From NCBI GenBank assembly GCA_022606495.2, contig JAHDVE020005578.1, positions 1 through 64,000 of the forward strand: a stretch of 64,000 bases of DNA, read 5' to 3'. Of the stretch, positions 44,993 to 55,959 are shown in pieces; position 1 is the first letter of the stretch, and every line of letters starts with the position of its first letter. Origin of the DNA: Halesus radiatus. Taxonomy: Eukaryota > Arthropoda > Insecta > Trichoptera > Limnephilidae. The translations under genes were made by a program, and so were the position numbers. Below the pieces are notes generated by a model that was given only the letters and a program-made list of their open reading frames with translations, did no database searches and was not told where the DNA came from.

Positions 44993-45182
44993 CCGGATCT
45001 GGTCACTGGAGGGGAAGGTGAGGAAAGAATGGGTTGGGAAGAATCTGGCAATTCAGATCTGCTGAGTAAATATAGCTAACGCCATATCTAGCAACGTTTC
45101 AATACTGAAAAGGTATCACTCACAAGGACGATACAAAGAATCTTCGTGGTAGTATAAGTGTATATTCCACTCTGGAAGAAGG
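44993..45182 (-). repeat. SINE body fragment
   Basis: 'ggatctggtcactggagggg', 'agcaacgtttcaatactgaa' and 'tattccactctgga' match the SINE in minus orientation, without head. Confidence 0.55.
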
Positions 45183-45294
45183 TACATAAATATTTAGAAA
45201 AACAAAAACAAAAAGTGTGAAACTGTTTCCTCCCAGATTAGTTCACGGGACTTCGGGCGCAAACATTTGCAAGCGATTTTGGCTCTACCAAGAT

Positions 45295-45365
45295 AATAAT
45301 AATTATATTGGATTACTTCTACATCGCCGTTTTTGTGGGAAAATTACCTCAAGGGGGCTTTACGA
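45295..45365 (-). repeat. Retroelement 3' stem-loop tail, family G (minus copy)
   Basis: 'ataataataattatattgga' plus 'cgccgtttttgtgggaaaat' is the reverse of the tail at 24985. Confidence 0.5.
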
Positions 45366-45369
45366 ATAA

Positions 45370-46135
45370 TTTATATAACATATCATTAAACGTATAACTA
45401 ATACCTTACAGCTATACTAATGGCTTACAAGTAAGGTTTATAGTTAGTGACTTAAAGTTAAAGTTATAACTAGTGACTTACAATTTAGACTTAAGTAGGC
45501 ATAACTAGAATATAAACCTAACACACATATAAACCTTATACATATAACTAATACATATTTAAAACTATTACATATTTTTGAACAATCGCACATTTTATAC
45601 ACAATACTGCAAAATGACTTACAACTATGGCTTAAGGCCATCCACTTGCTAAAATTCCAACAAAATCACGCGCTTTTTATGCAGGTGGTGAAAAGGTCGA
45701 AATTCCCGCTTAACATCGACCGCATATATTGATTTAAGCAAAAAAAACGTCACCAAACGCGTGTTTTATTTTAATTTGTAAAGCTCAGGCATAAATATTA
45801 AAATGTCTTAAGGTCATATTAAAAAAAAACTTAATTTGCCACAATGTCGGAAAAGTGGTTCGTGAGTAGAAGATTTTGCGCTTTAAACATTTTTTTTAGG
45901 TCTGATACTTTATTTTTTTCTAGGAAAGGCCCAGGTGTGCTCTTGCAGTGCTTAATTAAATGATCTATGATATTTCTAGACCATCAAATTCTCAAACCGA
46001 AAACACACGATTTTACATTACTTCCCATTGCACCGTCTTAAAACTAAAGTCTTAAAACTGGCATACAACTTTATAATATAATTATTGCTCGTGCTGTCGG
46101 TGGTAAAGCATTTAAACGTAGAAGTATAATAAATG
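45370..46135. other. Unassigned stretch
   Basis: 45420-45560 is a loosely repetitive 'acttacaa/aacta' region. No gene. Confidence 0.3.
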
Positions 46136-46139
46136 TTAT

Positions 46140-46720
46140 TGAATTTACAGAAGGTAATTTGGGCGGTAGAAGCTAAATAGATATACGTAATTCCCTTGGA
46201 CTGAGAACTCGACCAATGTGGTCGTTATTCTGGACACGGTCATTTAAAAAGGAGAGTCTTTAGTTTTGCTTTGAATTCAGTAGAGCTGTCGATTTTTCAC
46301 AAATTAGAAGGGAGTTTGATCCAAGCTGTTGGGCCAGCTACTGCAAAAGCTCGGTCTCCGAAATTGGTATTGGGATTGTGTTTAGGTACTGAGAGTCTTC
46401 TTATGGCGGTTGGAGGTGCTTATCGAACGGTTGATTGCCTAGTATTGACATCGTTTGGAGTGCACAGTTTATACAAGTAGGTGGTGCCATGTCATCTATC
46501 GCCTTAAAGACCATACAGTATAATTTGAAAGGAATCCTCTCAGAACACTTAAGCCAAAGACGGATCCGCAGATGTTGAGATATTTGGGAGTATTTGGGAA
46601 CGCCGGTTATCAGCCTTGCTGCGGCATTGAAAACTGACTGAAGTCTGTCAGTATATATTTTGGTGAGATTTTATATATGGGTCATCACGCACTTCTTCAT
46701 TATAGTCAAGTCAGCTGAAA
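46140..46720 (+). repeat. Dispersed-repeat-like sequence, class uncertain
   Basis: Blocks such as 'gctgttgggccagctactgc', 'gaaaggaatcctctcagaac' and 'cttgctgcggcattgaaaac' resemble, from memory, a repeat type found in many animal genomes. One copy only in this window, so the call rests on that resemblance. Confidence 0.3.
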
Positions 46721-46724
46721 TCAA

Positions 46725-47155
46725 TATCTAGCAAAAGCCCAGTCACGCGTAACAGATACAACACATAATTGGTATGATGCTTTAAAACTAGTGTAATTTA
46801 ATTCGCCCGCTTGACCCTCGCCCGACCAGTGGAGCGACAGGCCATATACCCTAGACACAGTCCATATTCAGATGAAACATAAAAGAAACGCGCGAGGAAT
46901 AATATCTCCGGTAAAGGGTGGCGACCCTCCCCTCCCTTTCGCCCCCTGGGTGGACTATCCGGAATACGCCCGAGGCACTTACAACTCTCCCTGATCTAAT
47001 ATCAAAGCCTCCCGCCCCCACAACCGGCAAATAATACCGACAACGAGAATTCCTTTATGATTCTTCTCGAAAAACAGAATAATATTTACGAGGTTAGGCA
47101 TTATTACTAAACCAAGACTGTAGTCCCATTATTTTCCGAGTTTTCAGAAGGTTTG
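46725..47155. other. Unassigned stretch, partly C-rich
   Basis: 46800-47045 is GC-richer ('accctcccctccctttcgcc'). No gene recognised. Confidence 0.3.
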
Positions 47156-47156
47156 A

Positions 47157-47990
47157 TATAAAATCCATTTTAATACTGAACATAATAATCCCTAGAAATG
47201 CAATCTAAACCGATTTGTAAGAAAATGGATGAGGCCAATGAACATGAAGCCTTTGGACTTGCGGGATATAGAGACATGCCGATAAAATCCATTTTAATAC
47301 TGAACATAATAATCCCTAGAAGTGCAATCTAAACCGATTTGTAAGAAAATGGATGAGGCCAATGAACATGAAGCCTTTGGACTTACGGGATATAGAGACA
47401 TGCCGATAAAATCCATTTTAATACTGAACATAATAATCCCTAGAAATGCAATCTAAACCGATTTGTAAGAAAATGGATGAGGCCAATGAACATGAAGCCT
47501 TTGGACTTACGGGATATAGAGACATGCCGATAAAATCCATTTTAATACTGAACATAATAATCCCTAGAAGTGCAATCTAAACCGATTTGTAAGAAAATGG
47601 ATGAGGCCAATGAACATGAAGCCTTTGGACTTACGGGATATAGAGACATGCCGATAAAATCCATTTTAATACTGAACATAATAATCCCTAGAAGTGCAAT
47701 CTAAACCGATTTGTAAGAAAATGGATGAGGCCAATGAACATGAAGCCTTTGGACTTACGGGATATAGAGACATGCCGATAAAATCCATTTTAATACTGAA
47801 CATAATAATCCCTAGAAATGCAATCTAAACCGATTTGTAAGAAAATGGATGAGGCCAATGAACATGAAGCCTTTGGACTTACGGGATATAGAGACATGCC
47901 GATAAAATCCATTTTAATACTGAACATAATAATCCCTAGAAATGCGATCTAAACCGATGTGTAAGAAATGATATGAGACATACCGATAAA
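47157..47990. repeat. 124-bp satellite, six full units plus a partial
   Basis: Unit starts at 47157, 47281, 47405, 47529, 47653, 47777 and 47901, an exact 124-bp period. Units differ at only a couple of positions (gaaatgc/gaagtgc; cttgcggg/cttacggg). The last unit is truncated and has more changes. Each unit holds a 35-codon ATG frame (MDEANEHEAFGLTGYRDMP...), but 124 is not a multiple of three, so frames do not join. Confidence 0.95.
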
Positions 47991-48059
47991 ATTTAAAAAA
48001 CCCATATTGGAATATCTCTACAGTGATATTGATCAATAACTGAAATGTTATTTCGTATT

Positions 48060-48095
48060 CTTAAAAAGCATTTACTTTGTGGCTTGTCATAATTA
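48060..48095 (+). repeat. Fragment of the Penelope family A leader
   Basis: 'aagcatttactttgtggctt' matches the leader at 35967-35986. Confidence 0.45.
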
Positions 48096-48096
48096 T

Positions 48097-48420
48097 ATGA
48101 CGGCCTTCATGGCCGAAGGGTAAGGCTCTCGACTACGAATCCGAAGGTCGAGAGTTCAAATCCCGGCGTGCGCAATTAAATATTGTTTAATTAATTTGTG
48201 CTGTTTCACAATTAATTCATTTTAAAATAATATGTAGTAAATTTGCGCATGTTCCAGAGTGGAAGCTACTTTCAGTATCGCCCTGGTGAAAGACCACCGT
48301 TCAGAATTGAAACGTTGCTTGAAATGGCTTAGCCGTGTTTGGTGACCAGATTTGAATAGCCAGGTATTTCTCCACCTTCCTCTTTCCCTTCTTCTTCCCC
48401 TCTCCAATACCTTCAACCTC
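48097..48420 (+). mobile_element. tRNA-derived SINE with intact head
   Basis: The head (48098-48172) is tRNA-like: A box TGGCCGAAGGG, anticodon loop CTACGAA (ACG, arginine-like), B box AGTTCAAATCCC. The body follows with 'gtgctgtttcacaattaatt', 'gttccagagtggaagctact', 'gccctggtgaaagaccaccg', 'gtgaccagatttgaatagcc' and a pyrimidine-rich segment. The distal part found in other copies ('ggggatgtcatagtctcac') is missing. Probably amplified by a LINE in trans; which one is unclear. Confidence 0.85.
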
Positions 48421-48422
48421 AA

Positions 48423-48470
48423 TTCGTAGTCGAGAGCCTTACCCCTCGACCACGGAGACCGTCAAAGTCT
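48423..48470 (-). repeat. Truncated second SINE head, inverted
   Basis: The reverse complement carries 'gtctccgtggtcgaggggta' and 'aggctctcgactacg', i.e. the 5' half of a head, facing the SINE at 48097. Confidence 0.65.
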
Positions 48471-48476
48471 ATTCTT

Positions 48477-48610
48477 ACATTATTGTGTTCTATGTTTATC
48501 ATCTGTCTATACTTGACATTATTATTTTGTTGTATTTTGTATATTCCAGATGAGGAAAGCTTCGCTTTCGAAACATTTTGATATGTATAGATTAATAAAG
48601 TTATGATTGC
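48477..48610 (+). repeat. Penelope-like terminal repeat, family B (plus copy)
   Basis: 'tgtttatcatctgtctatac' matches the reverse of 63240-63260. Core: CAGATGA (48547-48553; T4 mutated to A), G, GAAAGC-TT-GCTTTC, GAAAC (48570-48574), ACAT...ATGT, A. Confidence 0.6.
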
Positions 48611-48634
48611 AAAGTAGTTTTTAATTCATTTCTT

Positions 48635-48725
48635 AATATATTTAGGACGAAGGAAAGGTAATTCTGAAACCGATCGATTATCATATTAAACTGAAGTGGT
48701 TCAAAAGAAATTTATGCGTTTATTT
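48635..48725 (+). repeat. Penelope-like terminal repeat, family A, diverged
   Basis: 'gacgaaggaaaggtaattct', GAAACCGATCGAT, 'aagtggttcaaaagaaattt' and 'atgcgttta' align with 37964-38038. Confidence 0.5.
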
Positions 48726-48729
48726 TCTC

Positions 48730-49145
48730 GGCTAGTATTTTTAAGGAATCACCTTATACCGGTAATTTACAGACACGGATTCAGGAACCTCCTGCAGGGG
48801 TACGGCAAAATGTTAACATTGCTAATTTTTGAGATAATTGCTTTCCTTTATATATTATTGCTATTCCTGGAATTTCCCGGGGTCATTCACGGTTTGGAGT
48901 ACAATTTTGATTTCGTAATAACTCTACCCCTACCCAGTAATTTTCCTCTTATTTTGAACGGGCTATACTATAATATATTTTCAATCAATATTAATTTAAC
49001 CTAAATATATGTGACTTAATTTTTTTTTTTCTAATATTTCTTTTTCATTGTGTGAATGCTAACACTAATTATAGAATTTAAATAAAAAATGATATTTATA
49101 TTATTTCATGATGGAAATACGAAAAGGTTTTTATTAAACTACTAC
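48730..49145. other. Unassigned stretch
   Basis: AT-rich; a 102-codon open frame at 48696-49004 starts inside the terminal repeat and has no motif. Confidence 0.3.
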
Positions 49146-49149
49146 TAAT

Positions 49150-49668
49150 TCGTTCGAATTCATACTCACTCTACTGTTATACCGACTCTTGGAATGGCTC
49201 GACTCAACTAATTGTATCACATATTGTAATCGTACAATGTCTTTCTCCTGATATCCTTTTTTATGTGAGTACCGCTCACTGCTCCCAACCGTCTGAAGCC
49301 AGTGAGACTATGACATCCCCAATTAGGGTATGTTGTGAGACTGAAGGTAGTGGGGAGGGGAAGCATATGGGAAAGAGGAAGTTGAAAAAGTACCTGGCTA
49401 TTCATAGCTGGTCACCAAAGACGGCTAAAACCATTTAAAGCAACGTTACCAAGGCTATACTGAGAGTAACTTCCAGTCCGGAACGTGCCGCAGATATGCT
49501 ATACGAGTATATTATTTTTAATGAATAACTTGTGAAATAACACAAATTAATTTCGCTTGCCACCGGGAATTGAACCCGCGACTTCCGGATTCGTAGCCAA
49601 GGATCGTAACCACTCAACCACGGAGACCTAAACATTCAAACCACCTAAGCGTCTCTTCCTTGTTTATT
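49150..49668 (-). mobile_element. RTE-type LINE 3' fragment split by a SINE
   Basis: 49150-49250 ('atggctcgactcaactaatt') and 49638-49668 ('aaaccacctaagcgtctctt') are adjacent parts of the RTE C-terminal region, separated by the SINE at 49252-49632. Confidence 0.65.
49252..49632 (-). mobile_element. tRNA-derived SINE, nested in an RTE fragment
   Basis: The head at right (49556-49630) has, on the minus strand, A box TGGTTGAGTGGTTA, loop CTACGAA and B box GGGTTCAATTCCC. The distal part ('gtgagactatgacatcccc') lies at 49308-49326. The body between is shortened. Confidence 0.82.
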
Positions 49669-49748
49669 TTATTGGAATGGATGATTTCAACCAATGGATG
49701 TCTCTAATGTTTTCTTAAAACAAGATAGGGTTCCATATTATTATTTAT

Positions 49749-50412
49749 TTAACCGTTTGAGTGCCAAAAAAGTCATATAGTTGCTTGTAAACTGCCACCA
49801 AAAAAGTGTTTTTTTTTTGAAAATGTATTTTTTTTTTTAAATCCCATAAATTCTTTGAATTTCCATGGATTTTGATGATTTTTTCGGTGTTTTATTAAAA
49901 AAATAATGAAATATTTAGAATAAAACGCTTGTATAAATGAACACAGTATTTTATTAAAAAAAATACGGTACATATGAAAATGAGTCATTTCTGGTGTTAC
50001 TCTCCATTTCTTGGTCACGATCCGAAGCATTAGTGGAAATTCGCATCCTGCGGTTGGGAAACACTGATATCTGATCACTGACCTCACTCTCAAAAGAGCT
50101 ATTCTCACTAGAACTACTACTAGAGTAGTCAAAATCGTTGCTCCCGCTGTCAGACATTTCTTAGTACTCGCTCATCATTTTTAAATTACCTAAAATAAAA
50201 AAAATAATAAGTGAATCCGAATTTTAAACAGTTTATTACTTTCATACAACTATTAAGATAATATTACGATAATATGTACCAACGTCGTAGCAGCACACCC
50301 GACGCACGCGCGATTTAAAACACGACTGACGCAATCGACGGAAATCGACGATCGGCAATCTCCGTAAAAACACGAATCGACGAATATCGCCGATTGGCAT
50401 TCAAACGGTTAA
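49749..50412 (-). mobile_element. Internally deleted piggyBac-like element
   Basis: Flanked by TTAA at both ends (49749-49752, 50409-50412). Inverted ends CCGTTTGAGTGCCAA (49753) and its near mirror TTGGCATTCAAACGG (50394-50408). Subterminal 'atcgacg' repeats lie at 50330-50385. TTAA duplication and this terminus are typical of piggyBac-like elements. Only the transposase N-terminus remains. Confidence 0.8.
49954..50157 (-). pseudogene. piggyBac-like transposase, N-terminal remnant
   Basis: 67-residue frame rich in Ser, Asp and Glu (MSDSGSNDFDYSSSSS). Acidic low-complexity N-termini are usual in piggyBac-like transposases, and the position just inside the right terminus fits. No catalytic DDD domain follows. 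Assignment depends mainly on the element ends. Confidence 0.55.
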
Positions 50413-50414
50413 TA

Positions 50415-51090
50415 TCAACCGTATAAATATACCATAAACCATAATTACATGTCACAGATAATTACAAGTATAAGAATATAGTACAAATAATTTAAAAAGG
50501 TAACTATTAAATGTTGCAGTCGTACAATGACAACAGAGACTATAAACAATAAATGTTCGTGAAGGATATAAAAATAAAAGATATGCGTACATATAAAACA
50601 TTTAATAAACTTAAGTTATATTATTATTGATTGAAACGATATGATAGTATAGCCTTCTTGTACTCACTTTCAGTGCAGTTAAATAGATCCGTCACATCTG
50701 CGTATCGATTACTAACTTCAAGTAATCTAGGTACAAGCGAGTGTTTATAACGCACAGTCGTGGTGTTGTTTCATTTAAACAGGATTTTGGAACGAGTTGC
50801 TCTCGTAGGTATAAGAAATTGAATTAGGTTAATTAGATGCGATCAGTATATAAATTAATAATAAAAGATAAATCAGTGCGATTTACGTATTGAAACAGTA
50901 AACACGTCAGCTTAGATTTCGAATTGCGATCCAAGACGTACGCGCGCTGTTGTCCCGGTAAAATCGGCAGGCGGTCAGAACAGGGCTGTCACGCGCTACC
51001 AAAATGAGTATTATCAATAACGCCCTCCTATCAATTAACATAGCAAAATAACTAATTGATGGCATCCATGGTGCCCTTATGGACCCAGCT
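50415..51090. other. Unassigned stretch
   Basis: 50880-51060 may be the 5' UTR of the LINE that follows. Nothing else recognised. Confidence 0.3.
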
Positions 51091-51094
51091 CTAA

Positions 51095-51715
51095 AAAATA
51101 CCAAAGACCGAATGGCTAAACTTTTGACAAAAAATATCAAACCTTTCAAGCGCAATGATTGACGTCGGAACTGAAGTTGGAATACTTGAAGGGAAATTAA
51201 TGACTTATGAAAAGATCGTTAACCAACCACCGCCGGAAACAACTATTATAAGCGACAAAAGAACATATGCAAACGTTACCGAGAAGGAAAAACCAACCTT
51301 ACCAAAGCAAGATCTACATACAGTGAAAATCACCTCTAAAAATAATGAAACTTCAGACCAAATAAAATTAAATATCCAAAAAAAATAAGGGTTGGGAAAC
51401 TGGGGATTAAAGTTACCGGAATTTAGAAATCAAATAATAACAACCTGAAACAATGGCTGTTTAACAATTACCTATCCTTAAACTCGGACAAAACTTACTT
51501 CATGATATTTACACTATCGGACAAAAACCTTCATTCAACAAATTCCAAAATTATTATACATAGCTCTTGTAAAAATTATCCTGACAACTGTAATTCACCC
51601 AAACGCTTTTCACCCAAATTCACAACAATAAATTACAATCATCATACAAATGTAGCAAAATTATTATATTTAGGCGTATGCATGTTCTGATCAAGGTACA
51701 TAAGTTGAAAAAAAA
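51095..51715 (+). pseudogene. LINE with ORF1 fused to the RT C-terminal region by deletion
   Basis: 51155-51388 reads EGKLMTYEKIVNQ and KRTYANVTEKEKPTLPK, a gag-like ORF1 end. After a stop, KLGIKVTGI runs directly into NNNNLKQWLFNNYLSLNSDKT (51435-51492), which is the region just after the RT catalytic core, then LLYLGVCM at about 51665. The ORF1/ORF2 junction and all RT catalytic motifs are deleted. Ends in A-rich sequence. Confidence 0.65.
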
Positions 51716-51819
51716 ATTAAAAAGAAAAAATAATGGAAAAAGCATTACAATTATTGAGATACTAGAGTCCAATTATATAAAACCGATTTAAATAATATTA
51801 TAAAAATGTCAATATCATA

Positions 51820-52200
51820 AAAAATTATAAAAGTACCAAAATTATAAAAATATCAATATTATAAAAATACCAATATTATAAAAACATCAATATTTTAAAA
51901 AATATCAACATTTTAAAAATCAACATTATAAAATTACCAATATTATAAAAATATCAATATTATAAAAATACGAATATTATAAAAATACCAACATTGTAAA
52001 AAATATCAATTTAATAAAAATATCAATATTATAAAAATACCAATATTATAAAAACATCAATATTTAAAAAAATATCAACATTTTAAACATCAGTATTATA
52101 AAATTACCAATATTATAAAAATATCAATATTATAAAAATACGAATATTATAAAAATACCAACATTGTAAAAAATATCAATTTAATAAAAATATAAATATT
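51820..52200. repeat. AT-rich minisatellite with a ~172-bp higher-order repeat
   Basis: Short ~17-bp motif 'atattataaaaatatca' with variants (acc, acg, aaca). The block 51849-52020 is repeated with few changes at 52021-52193. Confidence 0.85.
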
Positions 52201-52209
52201 ACGTAAATA

Positions 52210-52450
52210 TCAGAAATATCAAAGCATCTGTAAGTATTAAATTAATTGAGAAATAAAATAAAAAAAAAATATATATACATAAAACAGCAGTACAGGTTAG
52301 TTACAATGAGGATAGACTTAAATATAATAGTAACACCTTAACAGTAAATACACCAGATATCGAGGAGCTATACAACCAAGGAGACCGTCATATTTGTTAC
52401 CATCAATACACAAGGTTACTTTCCAAAAGCCAACACTTTAACATCAGTGA
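52210..52450 (+). repeat. Dispersed repeat, copy 1 of 2
   Basis: 'attgagaaataaaat', 'acagcagtacaggttagtta' and 'gagctatacaaccaaggaga' match the reverse of 55960-56240. Class unknown. Confidence 0.6.
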
Positions 52451-52454
52451 GAAT

Positions 52455-53340
52455 TTCATCATAGGACAATTGTTTTTAAATTCGTACGGCAATTTGTTAA
52501 ATATAAATGGTAGGAATATATGTTGATTTTTTTCGATTGAATTTGAATGTATTTTAAATAAGATTTTAATGATATGTACGTCTCAGCCCCACTAGACATT
52601 TTCTTTTATGAGACGGGTTGCAAAAGTAATAATAAATAACAAAACACTGCAAATAGTAGTTGAAAAGAGACAGTAATGAACTGTGTAGATCCTGGTTACG
52701 TTGTTCGGATATTTGGAGCTATGTTGCAATGGAATTGGAGTGGATCGGGCACCGGGAATGTTTTTACTCACTGAGCTGTGTGAGCGGCTGATTGGAAATT
52801 GAAAAATATGGAGTCAAATCACTGCTCCGGCTTCCATCACCCGGCTTTTGATTAAAGGCATCCAACTTCTACCCAGAATTGAACAACACCGTTTTCAATA
52901 TGCTTTTCCCATGCTATACCTATTACTTTTGCGTTTGTCAAGTTTTACTACCCACCGAAATTTCCACAAAATGTTTATTAGTGATTTGAGACAACCCTTT
53001 TTAATTAATTCAAACCCATATTTCTGTTTTAAAGACATGTTCATACATTTCGATTTAGCACCCTGAAAGAAGGCTTCGAGTTTTTCTCATAGGGTCTTCC
53101 GTCCCTGGAGTAACCTCCAATATCTTCTCTATATTCAATAGGGACGGTACCTATGCTATGGAATTAATAAATTTGGGAGTGTTCTCATATATATATCGTC
53201 CTTTTTCAATAATTTGTAACATTTATTTTGGAAAAAATACCACACTAGGCTATTCCTGACCAAAAATATCCGGTTCCATTGTCAATTTTTCTCGAAAGCT
53301 TTATAAAATTAATATATATATATATTTTATCAAACCTTTG
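52455..53340. other. Unassigned stretch
   Basis: No supported gene. 52600-52840 is slightly GC-richer. Confidence 0.3.
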
Positions 53341-53344
53341 TGGA

Positions 53345-54612
53345 ATATTAAAAAAAAACAAGTTTCCACCGTGATACTGAACCCAACCATTCTTTTCCTA
53401 AAATGGGATTTGTTCCTTGTTGGTGATTCAAAGTTTTCTTACATTTAAAAAAAAAACAAGTTTCCCCTGTGATACTGAACCCAGCCTTTCATAAATAAAC
53501 ATTTATTCGAATTGTCGAATAAATTGTTTCTTGTATAATTTTCCTAAAATGGGATTTGTTCCTTGTTTGTGATTCAAAGTTTTCTTACATTAAAAAAAAA
53601 ACAAGTTTCCCCTGTGATACTGAACCCAGCCTTTCATAAATAAACATTTATTCGAATTGTCGAATAAATTGTTTGTTGTATAATTTTCCTAAAATGGGAT
53701 TTGTTCCTTGTTGGTGATTCAAAGTTTTCTTACATTTAAAAAAAAAACAAGTTTCCCCTGTGATACTGAACCCAGCCTTTTATAAATAAACATTTATTCG
53801 AATTGTTGAATAAATTGTTTTTTGTATAATTTTTCTAAAATGGGATTTGTTCCTGGTTGGTGTTTCAAAGTTTTATTACATTAAAAAAAAAACAAGTTTC
53901 CCCTGTGATACTGAACCCAGCCTTTCATAAATAAACATTTATTCGAATTGTCGAATAAATTGTTTCTTGTATAATTTTCCTAAAATGGGATTTGTTCCTT
54001 GTTTGTGATTCAAAGTTTTCTTACATTTAAAAAAAAAAACAAGTTTCCCCTGTGATACTGAACCCAGCCTTTCATAAATAAACATTTATTCGAATTGTCG
54101 AATAAATTGTTTTTTGTATAATTTTCCTAAAATGGGATTTGTTCCTTGTTGGTGATTCAAAGTTTCTTACATTTAAAAAAAAAACAAGTTTCCCCTGTGA
54201 TACTGAACCCAGCCTTTTATAAATAAACATTTATTCGAATTGTTGAATAAATTGTTTTTTGTATAATTTTTCTAAAATGGGATTTGTTCCTGGTTGGTGT
54301 TTCAAAGTTTTATTACATTAAAAAAAAAACAAGTTTCCCCTGTGAAACTGAACCCAGCCTTTTATAAATAAACATTTATTCGAATTGTTGAATAAATTGT
54401 TTCTTGTATAATTTTCCTAAAATGGGATTTGTTCCTTGTTGGTGATTCAAAGTTTTCTTACATTTAAAAAAAAAAACAAGTTTCCCCTGTGATACTGAAC
54501 CCAGCCTTTTAAAAATAAACATTTATTCGAATTGTTGAATAAATGGTTTTTTGTATAATTTTTCTAAAATGGGATTTGTTCCTGGTTGGTAATTCAAAGT
54601 TTTATTACATTT
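53345..54612. repeat. ~145-bp tandem array, about nine units, related to LINE tail H
   Basis: 'ctaaaatgggatttgttcc' recurs at about 53398, 53544, 53689, 53835, 53980, 54127, 54271, 54417 and 54564 (spacing 144-147). Every unit has an A8-A11 run followed by 'caagtttcccctgtgatact'. The 'ggatttgttcctNgttgg...tcaaagNtttctta' part matches tail H (39380, 44125). Units fall into at least two alternating variants (gtcgaataaa with cttgtttgtg or ttgg; gttgaataaa with cctggttggt). Confidence 0.92.
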
Positions 54613-54619
54613 AAGTTAC

Positions 54620-54900
54620 ACGTGCCACCAAGTATTGCCAGCTAACTACGAGACCATATATGCCATCATCCAAATAAGCTAACAAATGCATTCGCTAACA
54701 CCGAATGCCTACTTAAACGTTGTGACTTGTGACTCGATCGATAGGTACCTACATTAAATCAACTATTCAAAATACACATTTAAAAACTTTACAGCAGATT
54801 ATATCGTCAAGTACTTAAATTACATGACATATTTTAATATTGTATTCTAAATTTTAGGTACCTACGTATTTATTAAATAAAGAAATTTTAAAAAATATAC
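54620..54900. other. Unassigned AT-rich stretch
   Basis: Nothing recognised. Confidence 0.3.
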
Positions 54901-54904
54901 CTTT

Positions 54905-55757
54905 ATTGACGTTCTAATTTAAATACAAGTATTTAAAAAAATATATATTTTAATTCGTTTTCGTAGCTAGTTGTATTTTTCAAAGCCCGCTAGCACGAAA
55001 TGTGTGACTCACTGGGCCGTCGAATTGGATGGATTATGGTACTCGATTTTGTGTGCAAAAATTTGAGACGTTTCAAAAAAATTTACTGATCTTCATCAAA
55101 TAATACATTCTAAAATGTTAGAATCTCGTTACTATTATTTTTGCTTTGAACCCAAGTTTAAAAAATGCAACCATAGCAGCACTTTCATTCATTTTTCCGT
55201 CTCTCTAATATCCCGAAACTCGTTATGAGTTCAGATATCAAAACCAGAATTAAATTTACTGTATACAATTATATACTATTGTATATTCGTGGTAAACCAT
55301 AACTAAACATAAGTAATAAAAATATGCACCCATTTAAACACCCTTAACTCCAAGCATAACAATAATATTTATACTTCATTATCATAATCTCCGCGTTGAC
55401 AATTAGTTGTCGTTATTCCCATTAATGCTTCGTATTTATTTAATTAAAAATGGTTTTTATATTGAACAACAATGATTACAATAAAAGTCACCTCAATTAA
55501 GTTAAAATTTAACCAACATTAAAAAATACAAAATAAAAACGACAAATTAAAAATTTCCATACAAATTTAACACCAGACTACACGCGATCCTGTATGTGTG
55601 ACGTCAGATGTAGACAAAGCAATGGTGTCAACCGAATAATAACGATTTATAAATTCTATTCATAATTATGGATAATAAAACTTAAGTATTCAGAATTGGT
55701 GTTTGCTAATCGACATGATTTTTTTTTAAACCATAGTATTTTTCACTGGAGTTCCGT
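54905..55757 (-). mobile_element. MITE, GGAACTCCAGT family, copy 6
   Basis: Right end CACTGGAGTTCCG (55746-55758); the left end lacks the terminal motif and starts at 'ttattgacgttctaattta'. TGACGTCA at 55599-55606. More diverged and longer than copy 1. Confidence 0.68.
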
Positions 55758-55959
55758 ATTCGAAATCTGCGTATTTTATGTAAAAAAAGTTATGAAATTA
55801 TGGTAAATCATATGGGTGAATTACAAACATATTATAATCATTGGCGTGCAATCCGTAAAAGGCTGAAAAGCTGTGCCTACACAAAGAAAAACGAAACATA
55901 AAAAATATATTACTAATACGTTATTAAAAAATGGGATAAATTTCTGATCATAAACATTA

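Noticed and set aside
47157..47990. Tandem small-peptide genes
   Set aside because: Each unit has a 35-codon frame but no codon-level constraint can be shown, and the period is not a multiple of three.
48098..48172. tRNA-Arg(ACG) gene
   Set aside because: A and B boxes and the ACG loop are present, but the acceptor and anticodon stems do not pair properly and the same sequence heads a dispersed SINE; it is a SINE head.
48696..49004. 102-codon plus-strand ORF
   Set aside because: Starts in a Penelope terminal repeat; hydrophobic, low-complexity translation of AT-rich DNA without motif.
49556..49630. tRNA gene on the minus strand
   Set aside because: Same reason; it is attached to the SINE body.
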